Assembly (NCBI GenBank): GCA_023375675.1
Contig: JALQBC010000076.1
Coordinates: 1-64,000 of the forward strand
Direction: 5' to 3'
DNA: 64,000 bases
DNA from: Cytospora piceicola
Taxonomy: Eukaryota; Ascomycota; Sordariomycetes; Diaporthales; Cytosporaceae
The position numbers and the translations under genes were made by a program. Shown in pieces: positions 12,487 to 24,405 of this stretch; position 1 is the stretch's first letter, and every line of letters begins with the position of its first letter. A model generated the notes under the pieces. The model did not search any database and had not been told where the DNA came from. It was given only the letters and a program-made list of their open reading frames with translations.

Positions 12487-13527
12487 GTCGGAGGAGCGGA
12501 AGGAGCCCACGAGATGATGGACAATTGAGACGATCAGCACTTGACTTGTAATAAAATCCATACGTTGTTGTGTTATTTGGTTTCTTGCCACCCCTGGACA
12601 AACAGATTACACGCAACGCCATCCCACGGTCCCTTTTCTTCTTCCTGACTTCTTCCTTTTTTTTTTTTTTGGCATGTACACACTTTCTCTCGCCCTGTAC
12701 TCACGCGAAAACCACCAGAGAACCTGTTCTTGTTTCGTTCTTTGTTTATCTCATCGGCGGGACGCGTGATTACGGAAGGGAAGAGGGGATGGGGGGGTTT
12801 ATGGAATAGACTAGCAGAGTAGGGCTACAGTCAGAAGCTAGCAGTGGAGTTGAATGTGCAACTTTTCCCACTGGATGTCTGGGTGTCTGTCTGTCTGTCT
12901 GTCTCCCCTGGCCGTGACGCCGGGGGTTGTGTTTCGGGGAGGTGTATGGGCTGTGGAGATGATGGGTTGACGATGAGACACTGTGAGGAGAGGAGAGGGC
13001 GGACGGGTTGGGAAGGGCGCCCGCGATGAGGATGCGGCGAGGTTTCGGGGATGGTTGGTGTGGGCGTGTGCACGATGTTCAAGCATGGATGTATTGACAG
13101 TGTCTACCTCTAAGACGGAGGCACTGAAAGACGGAACGTTTAATCTTCGGGTTGTATACATAGGTGTTGACCTAATTACGGCAAGTTATATCTTCCTCTC
13201 TACCGGCTCACCCCCAACCGTCTCCTCTGCCGCCCTTGAGACCGTGATTCCTACTACAGTGAGATCAGGGAGCATTATACGCCCCCCTCTCTAGACCCGG
13301 CCCCATTCTTCCCTTTTCACTCGAAGCCGCCTGTGGTTCCTACTCCAGACGTGCCCTCGCAGCATCGAAATGCGCAGGCCTGACTCCACGTCTAACCTGG
13401 TGGAACCTCGTAGGCGCCTCACAAGGCATGCCTCAGGTAGTCCCGCCCCAACCTCTCCTCTGCAAGACTGGTAACTATCTCCATTTCCGTTCTGGTGTCT
13501 ATTTTCCTGGCCTACATTGCCAACAGA

Positions 13528-13758
13528 TTACCCTTGATAATCCGGATTCTGTATAGCGCTGTCGGTGTGTTCAGGTATCCGTCTCTTTTGTTCCGAGATA
13601 GAACGCAAATCATGAAGGACCGCCTTGTAGTACTCCCAACGGTCGTGTGAATCCTTCAGTATCAAACCGAGGTACTCATGATAGGCCTGCAGGAGCTCAT
13701 TGACTTCAGCCTTAGCATTGTAGCATGTCGAGACAGCAGCAGCATCGACCTGCAGCAT
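13528..13758 (-). CDS. Possible small hypothetical protein
   Basis: A 76-residue ATG-initiated frame with an amphipathic, helix-forming composition (NAKAEVNELLQAYHEYLGLIL, then WEYYKAVLHDLRSI). I do not recognise it. It could be one exon of a gene or a chance frame. There is no flanking support, and it sits next to a microsatellite. Confidence 0.2.
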   Translation of the reverse strand: MLQVDAAAVSTCYNAKAEVNELLQAYHEYLGLILKDSHDRWEYYKAVLHDLRSISEQKRRIPEHTDSAIQNPDYQG

Positions 13759-13799
13759 CGTAGCAATAATGATATGTGGTCGTCGTCGCTCAAGAAAGG

Positions 13800-14092
13800 A
13801 GGTAAGTAGGTAGGTAAGTAGGTAAGGTAGGTAATAGGTAGGTAGTTAGGTAGTGAAATGAAGTAAAGTGGAATAGAGTAACGTGGCCAGCCCGTTTAAG
13901 GTACCTAGGTAGATAGTTGATACTCTGGAGAAAAGATCTCCAGTATATTTACCGTAGTAAACCTTTTCTTATAAACACCGTAAACAGACCCATCGTACCT
14001 TCCACACCACTACAGTAGCTAGGTAGGTAGGTAGGTTGGTAAGTAAGGAGGTAAGTAGGTAGCTAGGTAGGTAGATAGGGAAGTAGGTGGTC
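13800..14092. repeat. GTAG/GTAAG microsatellite patches
   Basis: Two patches (13800-13855 and 14013-14092) of imperfect GTAGGTAG/GTAAGTAG repeats, with a TACCTAGGTA palindrome at 13902-13911 between them. Confidence 0.85.
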
Positions 14093-14739
14093 AACATCAA
14101 CCAGCCGACTAAACCCTGACCACCAACTTGATGAATGAGTGCGTTGATGAGTGCCCTGAAAACGACTGGCCAAAAGCGATCAGGACCCCAGACGCAAGGT
14201 CACTCCCGACTGTTACCTTTCTGTCGGCGCGGAGGCATATAGCTGAGTTCACCACCAACGGCGAGGCGATGGCAGATGTCCATGTGTTCCGGCGTCGTGA
14301 TCCAAATCGTGAGAGTTCACCCAACCTCGACCTGTCCAAGAAGCGTGTGTCGCCCCGATCCAGAAGTCCGGGGCCCCTGATAGCATCGGGCAATCGTCGA
14401 TCAAACCTCCCGATGGTGCAGATCAAGGCATGATTATCTGTTGGGTTGACTTCCTCATATTGGACTGTCTTATCTTAGTGTGTATGAGTGTCGTTATGGT
14501 TCCAGACCAGGTCAGATATGGCCCATCTCGTGCCAACCAGAGCAGGGATATTGGGCCTGCGCCCAAGGCAACCGGTAATGAGAAGCTGGGGTCTGTCTGT
14601 CTGTCTGTCTGTGTGCCTGTCCAGAATGCCAATCAGGTCCATACTTATAGATCCCAAAGCATAAGGGCCCCTCTACGAACTACTGCATCCTGCCAAACGC
14701 AGCCGTCGCCCTTGTGCTGCTCAATTCGCCAAAAGTATC

Positions 14740-14790
14740 ATGTATTATGTATTATGTATCATGTACCATGTATCATGCATCATGCATCAC
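14740..14790. repeat. ATGTATTATGTATC-type array
   Basis: Seven imperfect 7-bp units of the form ATGTATT/ATGTATC/ATGCATC in a row. Confidence 0.85.
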
Positions 14791-15063
14791 CCGCGTTTTG
14801 CAGTGCTGGCCAGCTGGCCTTGCCGCGACAGATGTCACCAGGGTTCGGGTTCACCCAGCCTCCTTCTTTCAAGCATCACGGTCCGCACGCGCTTTAGCGG
14901 CCGAGGCTTTTGCTACGGGTATTTGCGAAAGGCACAACCCGATACTCTTTTAGGTTAGTAGCTCCACTGCATCTATCTTATTACTTAACTATTATATTTT
15001 GTCAGATCATATCCCAGAAGCCTCCCTTAAACCACTCGCTCAGCCGCGAGGGCCGGGGGCTAC

Positions 15064-15136
15064 TAACCTTAACCCTAACCAACCCTGACCCCTAAACTAA
15101 CCCTAACCCCTAAACTAACCCTGACCCCTAACCTAA
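15064..15136. repeat. Interstitial telomere-like (CCCTAA) tract
   Basis: About 70 bases of degenerate CCCTAA repeats, including TAACCCTAACC and several CCCCTAAACTAACCCT units. TTAGGG/CCCTAA is the telomere repeat of filamentous fungi. The array is imperfect and lies in ordinary, non-RIP sequence. Confidence 0.8.
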
Positions 15137-16133
15137 AATCAAGCAAAAATATCAGAGATATTGTTAAAAAGTAGCACAGTTTCAGAATGCATTTGAACCT
15201 GAAGCTCTGTGAATGCAAGTCTGTATAGATACCACCTATACTACTCGCCAGAACGAGTTGGAATTGATTGTTTTGTGCGCACTTATTAGACCTAATTGAG
15301 TGATGTCACGTTATGGAGCTCGGTGGAGTATAATTGGGTACTATGGGGTACGGTGGGTACAGAGGTTCCACCCAGTTCCACCTGTTCCATATTACACGTG
15401 ACTTTCTCATACTTGTGCCTTTCGCATATACCTTTGCTACGTCACTGGCTAGTGATGCAGGAACCACTTAAAGTGGATGCATCCCGCACCCCGCTAAGCC
15501 TAATTCGGGGACCCGGGACTGTTGCTGGCCCAACCCCCCGAATTGTTTACCCCGGCAGTGCTGAACCAGTCAGCCAGTCAGTACCCAGGTACCTACCTAT
15601 TACCATAGTACATACATACCTACTGTAGGTACTGGCTGCAACTGAACTGAACATACAGGATTCTGGACCGCGGCGGATCACTGAAGCCTCATGATGCACA
15701 GTGGCTCCTGATACCCACTGCTAGGTAACCCTGTTGCTAGTTGGCGTCCCCAGTACCTGAGTACCCAACACCCAACAGGGTAAGGCCCAAGGGGTCGACG
15801 ACAACGGTTGTCAAGAAAGCAAAGGAGCAAGAAAAAAGTGGTGGCGCAGGTGTGGTGTGTATGTACCTAGGAATAACATGTACATCTTACATGTATGTAC
15901 CTGGCCCAAGTACCTTGTAGTAGGATCTCCCGAACCTGAAATATCGACCACGATCCAATAGGCGACACGAATTCCCACAATCCACGTCCCCGCCTTTCCC
16001 CTTCCAGATGTCTGCATGTTTCCCAGCCATCTGAATACTCGAACCAAGCTGCGGGATTGCATGCGCGTTGTGTACGAGACGAGAAGACTGCATTTCTCTC
16101 TTCCTTCTTTCTCTCACTTCTCCATGACAAACA

Positions 16134-16180
16134 TACACATTCCACATTCCACATTCCACATTCCACATTCTACATTCCAC
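16134..16180. repeat. CCACATT 7-bp array
   Basis: Six consecutive CACATTC-type units (one with a T substitution) upstream of FIG1. Confidence 0.9.
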
Positions 16181-16614
16181 TCGTGCCTTACATCGCATTA
16201 CCGTACCTGACCTACTTCACCCTCACTCTCACTCACCTCACCACCTCAACTCACCTTACCCACCTCTTGGTGTCTGTCTCAAAGGAACAATTCTAGACAC
16301 GCCCACCGGTACGGAAGTAGTAGCGTACAACCACGCTTCCATTCCAGTACTTGTCTTCTCTTCCCCATCCGATCCGTCTTGTCCTGCAAGGCACCACGAA
16401 CGAGCAACAAAAAAAGACTAAGAAAAACGACTCCATCGTTTTGAACGGGGCCTGACCGAACGAATACGTCCACTGGCCCGTCAGGGCGCTTTGACGTCCC
16501 ACCGACTCTCCACGGAGGTCGGGATAAGGGAATAATACCCAGAAGGAAAGAAGAAGGCGGGGTTTTCTCTATACAAAAGTAAAAGAGGAGGTTAATTGGG
16601 CAGAACGCGACAAG

Positions 16615-17687
16615 ATGGCGGAAAGGTTCAAGACGGGGTGGTACCGCTTCGTGCCGTTCCTGGGTTATCACCATGTGTTGATGATACTCATAGCAATAAC
16701 AATCATCCTACTATGTAAGCCTCACCACAACAGCAGCAATAACAACAACAACAACGACAACAACATCAATTCCTCCTCTATCCTACCATACCTGTCATAG
16801 ACATCCTCCTCCTCCACGGACACATACATACACACTACACTACATGTATATGTACATGCAACACAGTTCAGTAGCTAACATGTATCCTCCCAAACAGCAC
16901 TCCTCCTAGCAGGCTCCTCATCATCCAGCCCCCTCATCCCCGACATCTTCTTAATATCCCTCTACTACCGCGACTACACGCCGCGCCCCGACACGGCCCA
17001 GGTCAACTACGCCGCCTACTCCCAAATAGCCACCATCGCCGGCGAGGCCCGCCTGCAGGCCCGCGTGGGCTACTTTGGCATCTGCATCAACCCGGACGGC
17101 GGCTCCTGGCTCTGCTCCAACAATGCCACCGCCCTGGCCCAGGAGGTCTCGGTCGACCAGGACCCGCTGAACCTCATCTGGCTGGCGAGCCAGTTTAAGG
17201 ACATGGTCGTCTTCCCATACCTGATGTGAGTTTTCAGCCCCCATTGGGGACATTGCCCCCTCCAACCCCCAAATCCAGAATTGTTTGCTAACGACACCCT
17301 CTCCCCCCACGCAGCATCATCGCCATCATCTTCGCCTTCATCTGCTTCCTCCTCCTGGCCACCTTCCCGGGCTGGCACGAGGAGGAGGACAGCGAGGGCT
17401 CGGACCGCGAGGTCAAGCCCTTCCCCAGCCGGCCCGTCTCCCAGGTCGCCCTGGCCATCATCTTCATCGCCTCCATCTTCATCCTCGTCTCGGTCCTCTG
17501 GCAGCACACGGCCTCGGTCGCCGCCAGCACCATCGCCGAGGACTTTGGCAACGGCAGCGTCCGCTCCGGCGTCGGCAGCAGCGCCATGGTCCTCGGCTGG
17601 TTCTCCTTCACCATGCTCATCATCGTCACCATCGGCCTGCTCGTCATGATCCTCAGCATACGCGTCCTGGCCCAGATGGCCGACTAG
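16615..17687 (+). CDS. fig1: Fig1-family membrane protein (calcium influx / mating fusion)
   Basis: Three exons, 16615-16714, 16898-17225 and 17315-17687. The introns are 183 bp (GCTAACA branch site) and 89 bp (GCTAACG branch site). The protein is 266 residues. Fig1 proteins are four-helix plasma-membrane proteins of the claudin/PMP22-like group. In yeasts and Neurospora-type fungi they act in low-affinity Ca2+ uptake and cell fusion during mating. The hallmark G-phi-phi-G-x-C(n)-C motif is present as GYFGIC (residues 91-96) with a second Cys at 106, in the first extracellular loop. Potential N-glycosylation sites are N109 (NAT) and an NGS in the second loop. Hydrophobic segments fall near residues 15-40, 140-165, 190-208 and 236-258, giving cytoplasmic ends. 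The ATG at 16615 places helix 1 directly at the N-terminus. Family assignment is strong. Confidence 0.9.
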
Positions 17688-18790
17688 TAGCCGGGTCGGG
17701 CCCCCCCCGGCCCCGGCCCCCCCGGCGGGAGGGGGCGAGGGTCCCTGAGTTTTTTTTTTCATGAGTGGAACGAAAGGATAGATAGATACCCATGGCAAAA
17801 AGGGGCGGGGGGTTTTTATGACCATAACGAAATGGGGAAACGGAAGGCCTGATTTTCATCTCTCTCTCCCCCCTTTTGGAAAAAGAAAAAGGGAGCAGAG
17901 GGAAAGGCTGTGGGGTGGCGAGGCGAAAAGCCGACGGCGTGGAGGAAATTGCGGGTTGCGCCCAGCTTCCCACTGGGCAGGCGTTGATGGACCGACACCA
18001 CCACGCAGCGCGCCCGCCGACCAGAGGACCCTCCCCAGCCGAAAAAGAAAACAACACAATGTGACAGGGTACATAATGACAGACACCGGAAATGATGACG
18101 ATCTGGGCACGAACGGGGGCCGGGGGGGACGAGGGCGGCCGGAAATGTATATGAAAAAAAATGCTGTGCTGTTCTTTCTTTGTCATCTTTCACTTCTCCT
18201 TGTCTACTCCCGGCGGCCGTCATCACCACCATCCTGCCCGCCGGAGAAATCATATCCAAAAAGAAAGCAAGCATTTGGGACACGGAGTTTATGTCAAAGG
18301 AGTATATCGTGCACTTTTGGGGGGGGGGGGAAGCACACAACTGCAGTTGGCCGGGCGGGAGAGGGAAACCCCCCCCCCCTCGATACCTATACTGCCTTGG
18401 TCTGTTTAATTCGATAACTGTTTTTTTTCTTCTTCATATTCTTGTTATTGGCTGCGTTCGACACTTCGAGCAGCATATGTGTGTATGTGTGTGCATAGAT
18501 TCAGGATAGAAAGGGGTTAAGCTGCCACCAGAACTAGGTACGCTGGCAGGCGGAACTCCAATGATGGATATGATCATTGTCACATTGAAGCAGTTGCGAA
18601 CCAGACAGTGACTAGTGATTCTTTTTATTGTAATTACTCAATAGGTATACTAGGTACTAGGTATCCGGGCCTTAAGGTGTCTAAGTTCATCTCCCTGCCA
18701 CGCCACCCGAGGTGAATATACCACCTCCCGGCCGACTGTGATATGCAATGCCGCGAAACCCAGTCAGTCCATATACCATGCTTAGATATC

Positions 18791-18793
<3 letters not shown>
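17688..18793. other. Intergenic between convergent FIG1 and mannosidase genes
   Basis: It contains G/C homopolymer runs (near 17700, 18320, 18370) and T-runs (17750, 18421) that could serve 3'-end formation. No gene is supported. Confidence 0.5.

Positions 18794-18852
<59 letters not shown>
18794..18852. repeat. (TG)n microsatellite
   Basis: About 59 bases of uninterrupted TG dinucleotide immediately downstream of the mannosidase gene. Confidence 0.97.
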
Positions 18853-18855
<3 letters not shown>

Positions 18856-18934
18856 CTGAAAACGCCAAACTCCGTCCCAATGCATTGAACACATGCAAAC
18901 CAAGCCCCACCCATGCACGCCCTTGCCTAGCTCA

Positions 18935-21900
18935 TCAAGTCGGCCGCCTGAAGGGATGCGCCTCCGTGTTCAGCACCCACTCGTCCAGGCTGACGAGGTC
19001 CGGGTCCGAGTAGAGAAGGTAGAAGTACTTGAGCGTCTCGGCCAGCCAGAAGCTCTCCATGCTGTCGACCTGCTCCGTCACGCCGTCCTTGTCGTTGACG
19101 TGGTCGACCGCCGCGTTGCCGTGCTCCGCGCGCGTGTGCTCGACGATGGCCTGCCACATGCCCCACCCCTTCTCCTGCCAGATAGGGTCGCCGGTGATCC
19201 GGTACATGTACCAGACGGACTCAATCGCCTCGGGCCTGTACGAATGAAAAATTAGTTGACGTCCGGCATCGATCTTGAAATCATTTGGGAGAGGGGAAGG
19301 GGGGTGGGAAGTGGCGTGTGACGCTTACCGCAAGATATATCGCCTATCATTAATCTGCGTAAAACCCGGGATGAGGCCCTCATCCTCGATGCGGCCTGCC
19401 ACGTACTCTTCGTGACTCTTTGGCTTGATGGGTCGCCGGGGCAGCTTGATGGCGTTGACGTCGATGGGAAGCTTGCTCACTGCCCCGTCGGAGCCAGGAG
19501 ACTGAGGCCGGCCCGTAGTCTTGTCTTGCAGGCTGAGCTCTGCCTCGAGTAATCTCATCTTCTCCCTGATGGCTTTCTGGTCTAGCGTAGCTGGGTCCAG
19601 AGGGGGGTCGACGGTCTCTGCGTCAGACTCCTTGGATGGCGTCTTGGGACCATCGATGTCGTCGCTTCTGGCGCTCAGCCTGCTATACCCGGCACGCACT
19701 CCAGACTCCGCCACATTTTGTTCCGCTGTCGGTGATGTTTTGCCAGGGCCCTGCTGATTTTGGGCCATCTCTTCAGCTGCCTGAAGCTTCTCGGCTTCTT
19801 GGCGTATGACTTGCTGCGTTTCGGCCTCCCAGATCTGAAGACGGTCGAGATAATCGTCCATCAGCTTCGTCCTCCACTGGGGGTTTGGTTCCAGCCACTC
19901 ATCGGTCCATGCCGTCTCGTTCCAATGGCAGTCCGTAACATTTTGGCATATGGCGACCTGGGCCAACTCTGGCATGAGTCCACTCGGCATCGCTGAGTAT
20001 GCCCAGACACAGCCATCCGCAAGGCGCTTGCCAATCTCCAGGTCCTCTGGAGATTCGAAGATCTTGGCCCCGAGGCCAAACATGCCGCCCAAGAAGCAGG
20101 TAAGATGTGCGACCTCGTAGTTATACGTGATCTTCCTCAAGTCCAGATCCGCAGGCAACTTGGCCAGAGCAGAAAAGAGGACGTCGGGGTCGCCCGGGAC
20201 CATAGGCCTGAATAGTAGCCAATCCTTGACGGCAGCGACTGTCTTCTCGTGCATGGTGCGATAGGTTTGTTCCAGTCCACCCAATAGCAGGTACTGCTTT
20301 GGGAAGTACTCGTATGCCGAGTCCTGTGACCCTCCCATAGAGAATCTCTGCATTCCGGAACTTGCAGTGAGGTTTTGAGCAACACAATCCCAGTCCATAG
20401 GCAGGCCGTTGGCACCAAGTGGCTTGGCCGTGTCAAGTTTCGGAAAACGAGAGCTTTCACCAGGCTTGATCGGAGGCGTCCTCTTCGACTTCTGACCCGC
20501 CATGTCTGACGGAGCTTCATCTGACAGCGTCTCATCGGCCACCGTTCGCTTGTCGACTTTCTTGAAGCCGCCGGTCTCGGGGGATCCGGCAGTGCCTGGT
20601 GTGACCTGGAACTCCAAGTTCGACTTTCCTTCTGTTGTCACTTTTCTCGCTCCTGAGCTGCCGGCTGCGGGTGGCACGTATCCCAGAGGTTCGTCTAGGA
20701 GAGCAGCCTCCGCCTGCTTCTGAGCCAGGGCGCTAGCTTCCTTCATCGCATTGGTTGCTGTTCGGTTGCACCCAGATGCATCCACATCCTGAGGGAATAA
20801 CCCTGGAATAACGGGAGCTGTGTCATCCCCGCGGTTCTGCCACTCTTCTAACGCATTTGTGATGCGTGCAATCGCATCGTAATACTTGTCTTTTCCGGTC
20901 AGTTGGGACAGCCTCGTGAACTCCATCGACAGCGAGGCGAGCTCCGCTATGCCCGCGTGTGTCGATGCCCGCTTGGGCTGGGAGGCGAATGCTGGTTTCC
21001 ACTTGTAGTACAGGTCGGGCATTCGATTTGGGGTGTCGAAGATGCCCATGAGGATCTCTCCGATTTCGACTGCCTTCTCCAGAAGGAGTGGGTAGTCACC
21101 TTTGGGACCACCAGTGAGGTCGTAGGCGGCAAGCAATCCGCCTAGGTACCGAATGGTCGTCTCGAACACCGGAATGTCATTACGATACGGAGTCGTGGTG
21201 AAGTCGATATCTCTCAGTCCATCGTAGGCCTTATCAAACTCGTCCTTGAGGCCCATGATCCAGAGCGTATCCATAGCGTCGACCAAAGTTGCGCCCCAGC
21301 CAGCAAAGGGGTCTTTTGCATCGGCGGTGAGTGGCTTGAGCTCGTCATGGCCAAACGCGAATTCCACGTAGTCGTCCCAGGCTCGCTTCATCTCATCCTT
21401 GACCTGCGCCAGGCGGCCCTCACGCCTCGCTTTCACATCCGTGAGCTCGGATCCGAAGGAGTGTTGTATCCTAGGAACCGACTTTGGCTTTCCCGTAGGC
21501 AGGGGAATCAGGGACTCCTCTGCAACAGGGAACCACTCCCTTGGCTTTTGCCAATGGATGGGCGGCGTTGTGGTGGTTTTTGTGGTGGTTTTTGTGGTGT
21601 CCTCGTGAGGGTATGCATCAACGACCTTGCCATTCTGGCGATCAGGGACCACAACGTCAGGGACCACGACGTCAGGAGGGTCGGTAGGAGCAGGCGGTTC
21701 CAGGAGCGCCCCATTATCTTGTTGAGCATCCTTGGCTTCGGTCTCAGTCCACAAGTCGGATATCTTGACGTTTTCCTCGCCAAAGGATTCCTGGACGACT
21801 GATGGCGGCTGCTCGTAGAGAGGCCTCTGTACATGATCCCTGTCGGTGGCCTTGCGCTCAGTGTTGAACTGGGCGCCGGCGCCCTGGTATTGGAAGCCAT

Positions 21901-21994
21901 TGTCCCAGGCCGAGTTGACGGAAGCCCGGTAGACGAGGAAGACAAAGGAGATGGCGCATGCCACAAAGATGCGGTACCTCCTAATCCGAATCAT
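18935..21994 (-). CDS. GH47 class I alpha-1,2-mannosidase, long form
   Basis: Two exons, 21994-19329 and 19235-18935, flank a 93-bp intron; the product is 988 residues. The start at 21994 (MIRIRRYR followed by a hydrophobic stretch at residues 8-22) gives a type II signal anchor. An upstream in-frame ATG at 22168 would bury that anchor, so I rejected it. GH47 enzymes trim alpha-1,2-linked mannose from N-glycans in the ER/Golgi using Ca2+. Family motifs are clear: [96 protein letters not shown]. After the intron come [35 protein letters not shown] and the terminal NTEAHPF with the Ca2+-binding Thr. Yeast Mns1 is about 550 residues. The extra length comes from a stalk of ~130 residues and two Lys/Glu/Pro-rich insertions inside the catalytic barrel. 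Whether it acts in the ER or Golgi is not clear. Confidence 0.9.
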
Positions 21995-22853
21995 CTTGCT
22001 GGGTGGGCGAACTAGGAGGGGCTGTCCACGAGTGTGCTGATAATATGTCCGGAAAAGGAGAGGAGAGCCGGTCCGGCCGTTCAGGGAATATGTTCTGCCG
22101 CAAGGCGATCGAAGTCTAGGGCTACTAAGTATATGAAAGAAGGATATAAGGTTGCCGTGCAATGGCAAATGCGAGCGAAGGTGTGAGAAATAAGGCTAAG
22201 GAGGGTGGTTGGCGTAGGTATATAGATAAAGGATGGCGATGTTACGGGAGCATGGCTGGGACGGTCTGGACTGTCAGAACAGGACAGAAACAAGAGACCT
22301 GCATGCAGTACACGACCAGCTGCTGAAGAAGCCAATTCGTCTTCCTCGGCAGTATGCGACCGAAGAGGAAGGAAAGAAGGGAATAGTGCGGATGGATGAA
22401 GCGACGTCGAGGTTGAAGGGAAGTTGAAGTTGAGTAACGAGTCACGAGCCAAGGGAGCAGCAACCGGATAATGGGATGGATAATGGGGAGTGAATACTGT
22501 GTATGCCAATCTGGTAAGTACCTAAGTACCCAGACAGTACTTTTAGCCAAGAGCCAAGACTGCTAAGTGTGCCCCGCCCAAGTCTTGGCACAGTCTCACA
22601 GAGGAAAGAGCTTTGGTGGACTTGTTGGTGTGTAGTGGCAGAGTGGCAACCTTGGGTAGAGTAGTGTGGGCAGTAGTGGCAGGAGTGGCCCCGGTGATTT
22701 TATTGTACGAGCAGCCACCTGGGCACCCTGAGGCTTGTGACTTCGGATTCCCAGATTGACCTTAGTCACTGCCAAAAAGGGGTAACGTATCGCACGGTAT
22801 GGATATTTACAATTAGTAAGGAAAGAAAACCACACTTTGCCGTATGTTGGTAT

Positions 22854-22892
<39 letters not shown>

Positions 22893-24405
22893 GGCCGGAC
22901 AATCATGGCCCTTCCTTGCTGACTGTACGCATCGAATATAGAACAGCAATTAATAGAACACATGCACTACCTAGGTAGCTACCTAGTGATCCGTATATAA
23001 GGACTGCATACATTCCCGGCCGATTGAAACGAAGATTGTCAACGGCGGTAGATCGGCAACGAGGACGGGGGCTCAAGTCTATGCGCTAACGTCTTTGGGA
23101 CACAAATGACATTGTTTCGGGTTAAAGTCCAACCTGGTCTAACCCGACATGACAAGTCTCACTCACGAGCCAACCAAATTTATCCCGGGCCGCAGGTTCG
23201 GACCCGCCACTATGCCATCTCATTTTTAAGGTTGTAATTTGGCTCAAGGCCGAGGTGGGCTTGTTTTCTGCAGTCTATATTACACTATTGGCCACACAAT
23301 GTCAAGCTTGTTAGGCTTGACGGATGCGACCTTCCGCATCTACGCTGCCGCATTAAAAATCGGTATCAGTATATGGACTTGGAATATCCGACCCTAATTG
23401 ATTCACCCGGACTGCCGGATCGACACACCATCCCTGTGTCTTTGGAATGGGTATAGTAATTACACAGAGTCTTGAACTATATTGCCACATACTGTGCACG
23501 GTGTTGTTTCAAGAGTTCAGCTGCGAGTCTTGACAAGGGTTAGGGTCCGTAACCTCCACATTTAATTATTCACTCCTTTGCAATAACGACAACGAGCCTC
23601 TCTGAGAAAAGGATCGAGTAGACAAAGAAACGAGGGGAAAACTCCAGCCGTTACTGTTCTGTCAATTTATGCAAGGGATATCAGGCCGCAAGAGAGCTTC
23701 AAGCACATGAATGCTACACCTCTAAACGGCACATGGTCATAAGTCCATATCTTGGTTACCATTATGTGTTCTCTTGGATATGTCAGCGTGACAATCGTAA
23801 CTTCCAGACGTTCTCGTGGAGACTTGTACCTTAACAGATAGAGACAATCACATATTTGTGAAGGGAGACGTGGCGACAACCTTGGAACTTCAAGGTGTGG
23901 AATTATAGGGTGTACGTAAAAACAAAACGGTTGCGCAGCACGCCGTCCAACTGTATGTATTTATGTTTTTATAACTTCTGATGTCAACCAGATAACATGT
24001 GCTGTAAATGGTGGAGCATTTGGAAAAATTGTTGAAACTTGTGCAATCATCGAGCAGTCGGGGACAGTGGAAATATGGAAAGTATGGTTTTACGTCCCAA
24101 GTTGACCACGATGTCCAAGGTGATACCAGACGCAACCACTGATTACAAAATTCAACTTAGAGTTCGGCGGCTTTAGTAACCTCTCCAAGACCACAGGACT
24201 TGTCTGTAAGTAGTATATTCATTTTTCATAACCTGTGAAGTGTATCTTACTCGAGCACTCCATTCTCTTGCCCACCTCGTTGCGAATACGCCAGCTCTAT
24301 ACGTGCCCGATATCCAATACTGTATCATCCCCCTTTTGTGACTCTCTCCAAGGGGTATATCCGCCATCTGTATATCGACGGGTCTTTGTGAAGATATAAT
24401 TGACC
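21995..24405. other. Intergenic, divergent spacer
   Basis: It contains the mannosidase promoter side and the 3' side of the MFS gene. An (AT)n microsatellite lies at 22857-22889 and a TACCTAGGTA palindrome at 22968-22977. No protein gene is supported between 22,200 and 24,400. Confidence 0.5.
22857..22889. repeat. (AT)n microsatellite
   Basis: Uninterrupted AT dinucleotide of about 33 bases. Confidence 0.95.

Larger units (their letters stand above)
12487..16614. other. Gene-poor interval with microsatellites
   Basis: Four kilobases between RPN3 and FIG1 with no recognisable protein gene. It holds a T-run at 12657-12671, CTGT repeats near 12890 and 14597, GTAG/GTAAG repeats (13800-14090), an ATGTATT-like array (14740-14790), a 14-bp inverted repeat, a telomere-like tract (15064-15136) and a CCACATT array (16134-16180). 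Several short ATG frames exist but none has family support. Confidence 0.6.

Noticed and set aside
22083..22168. Upstream ATG (22168) as the mannosidase start
   Set aside because: It would put 58 non-conserved residues before a clear signal anchor that follows the ATG at 21994.
23195..23225. Box-B-like GGTTCGGACCC suggesting a tRNA gene
   Set aside because: No matching acceptor stem or A box at the right spacing.
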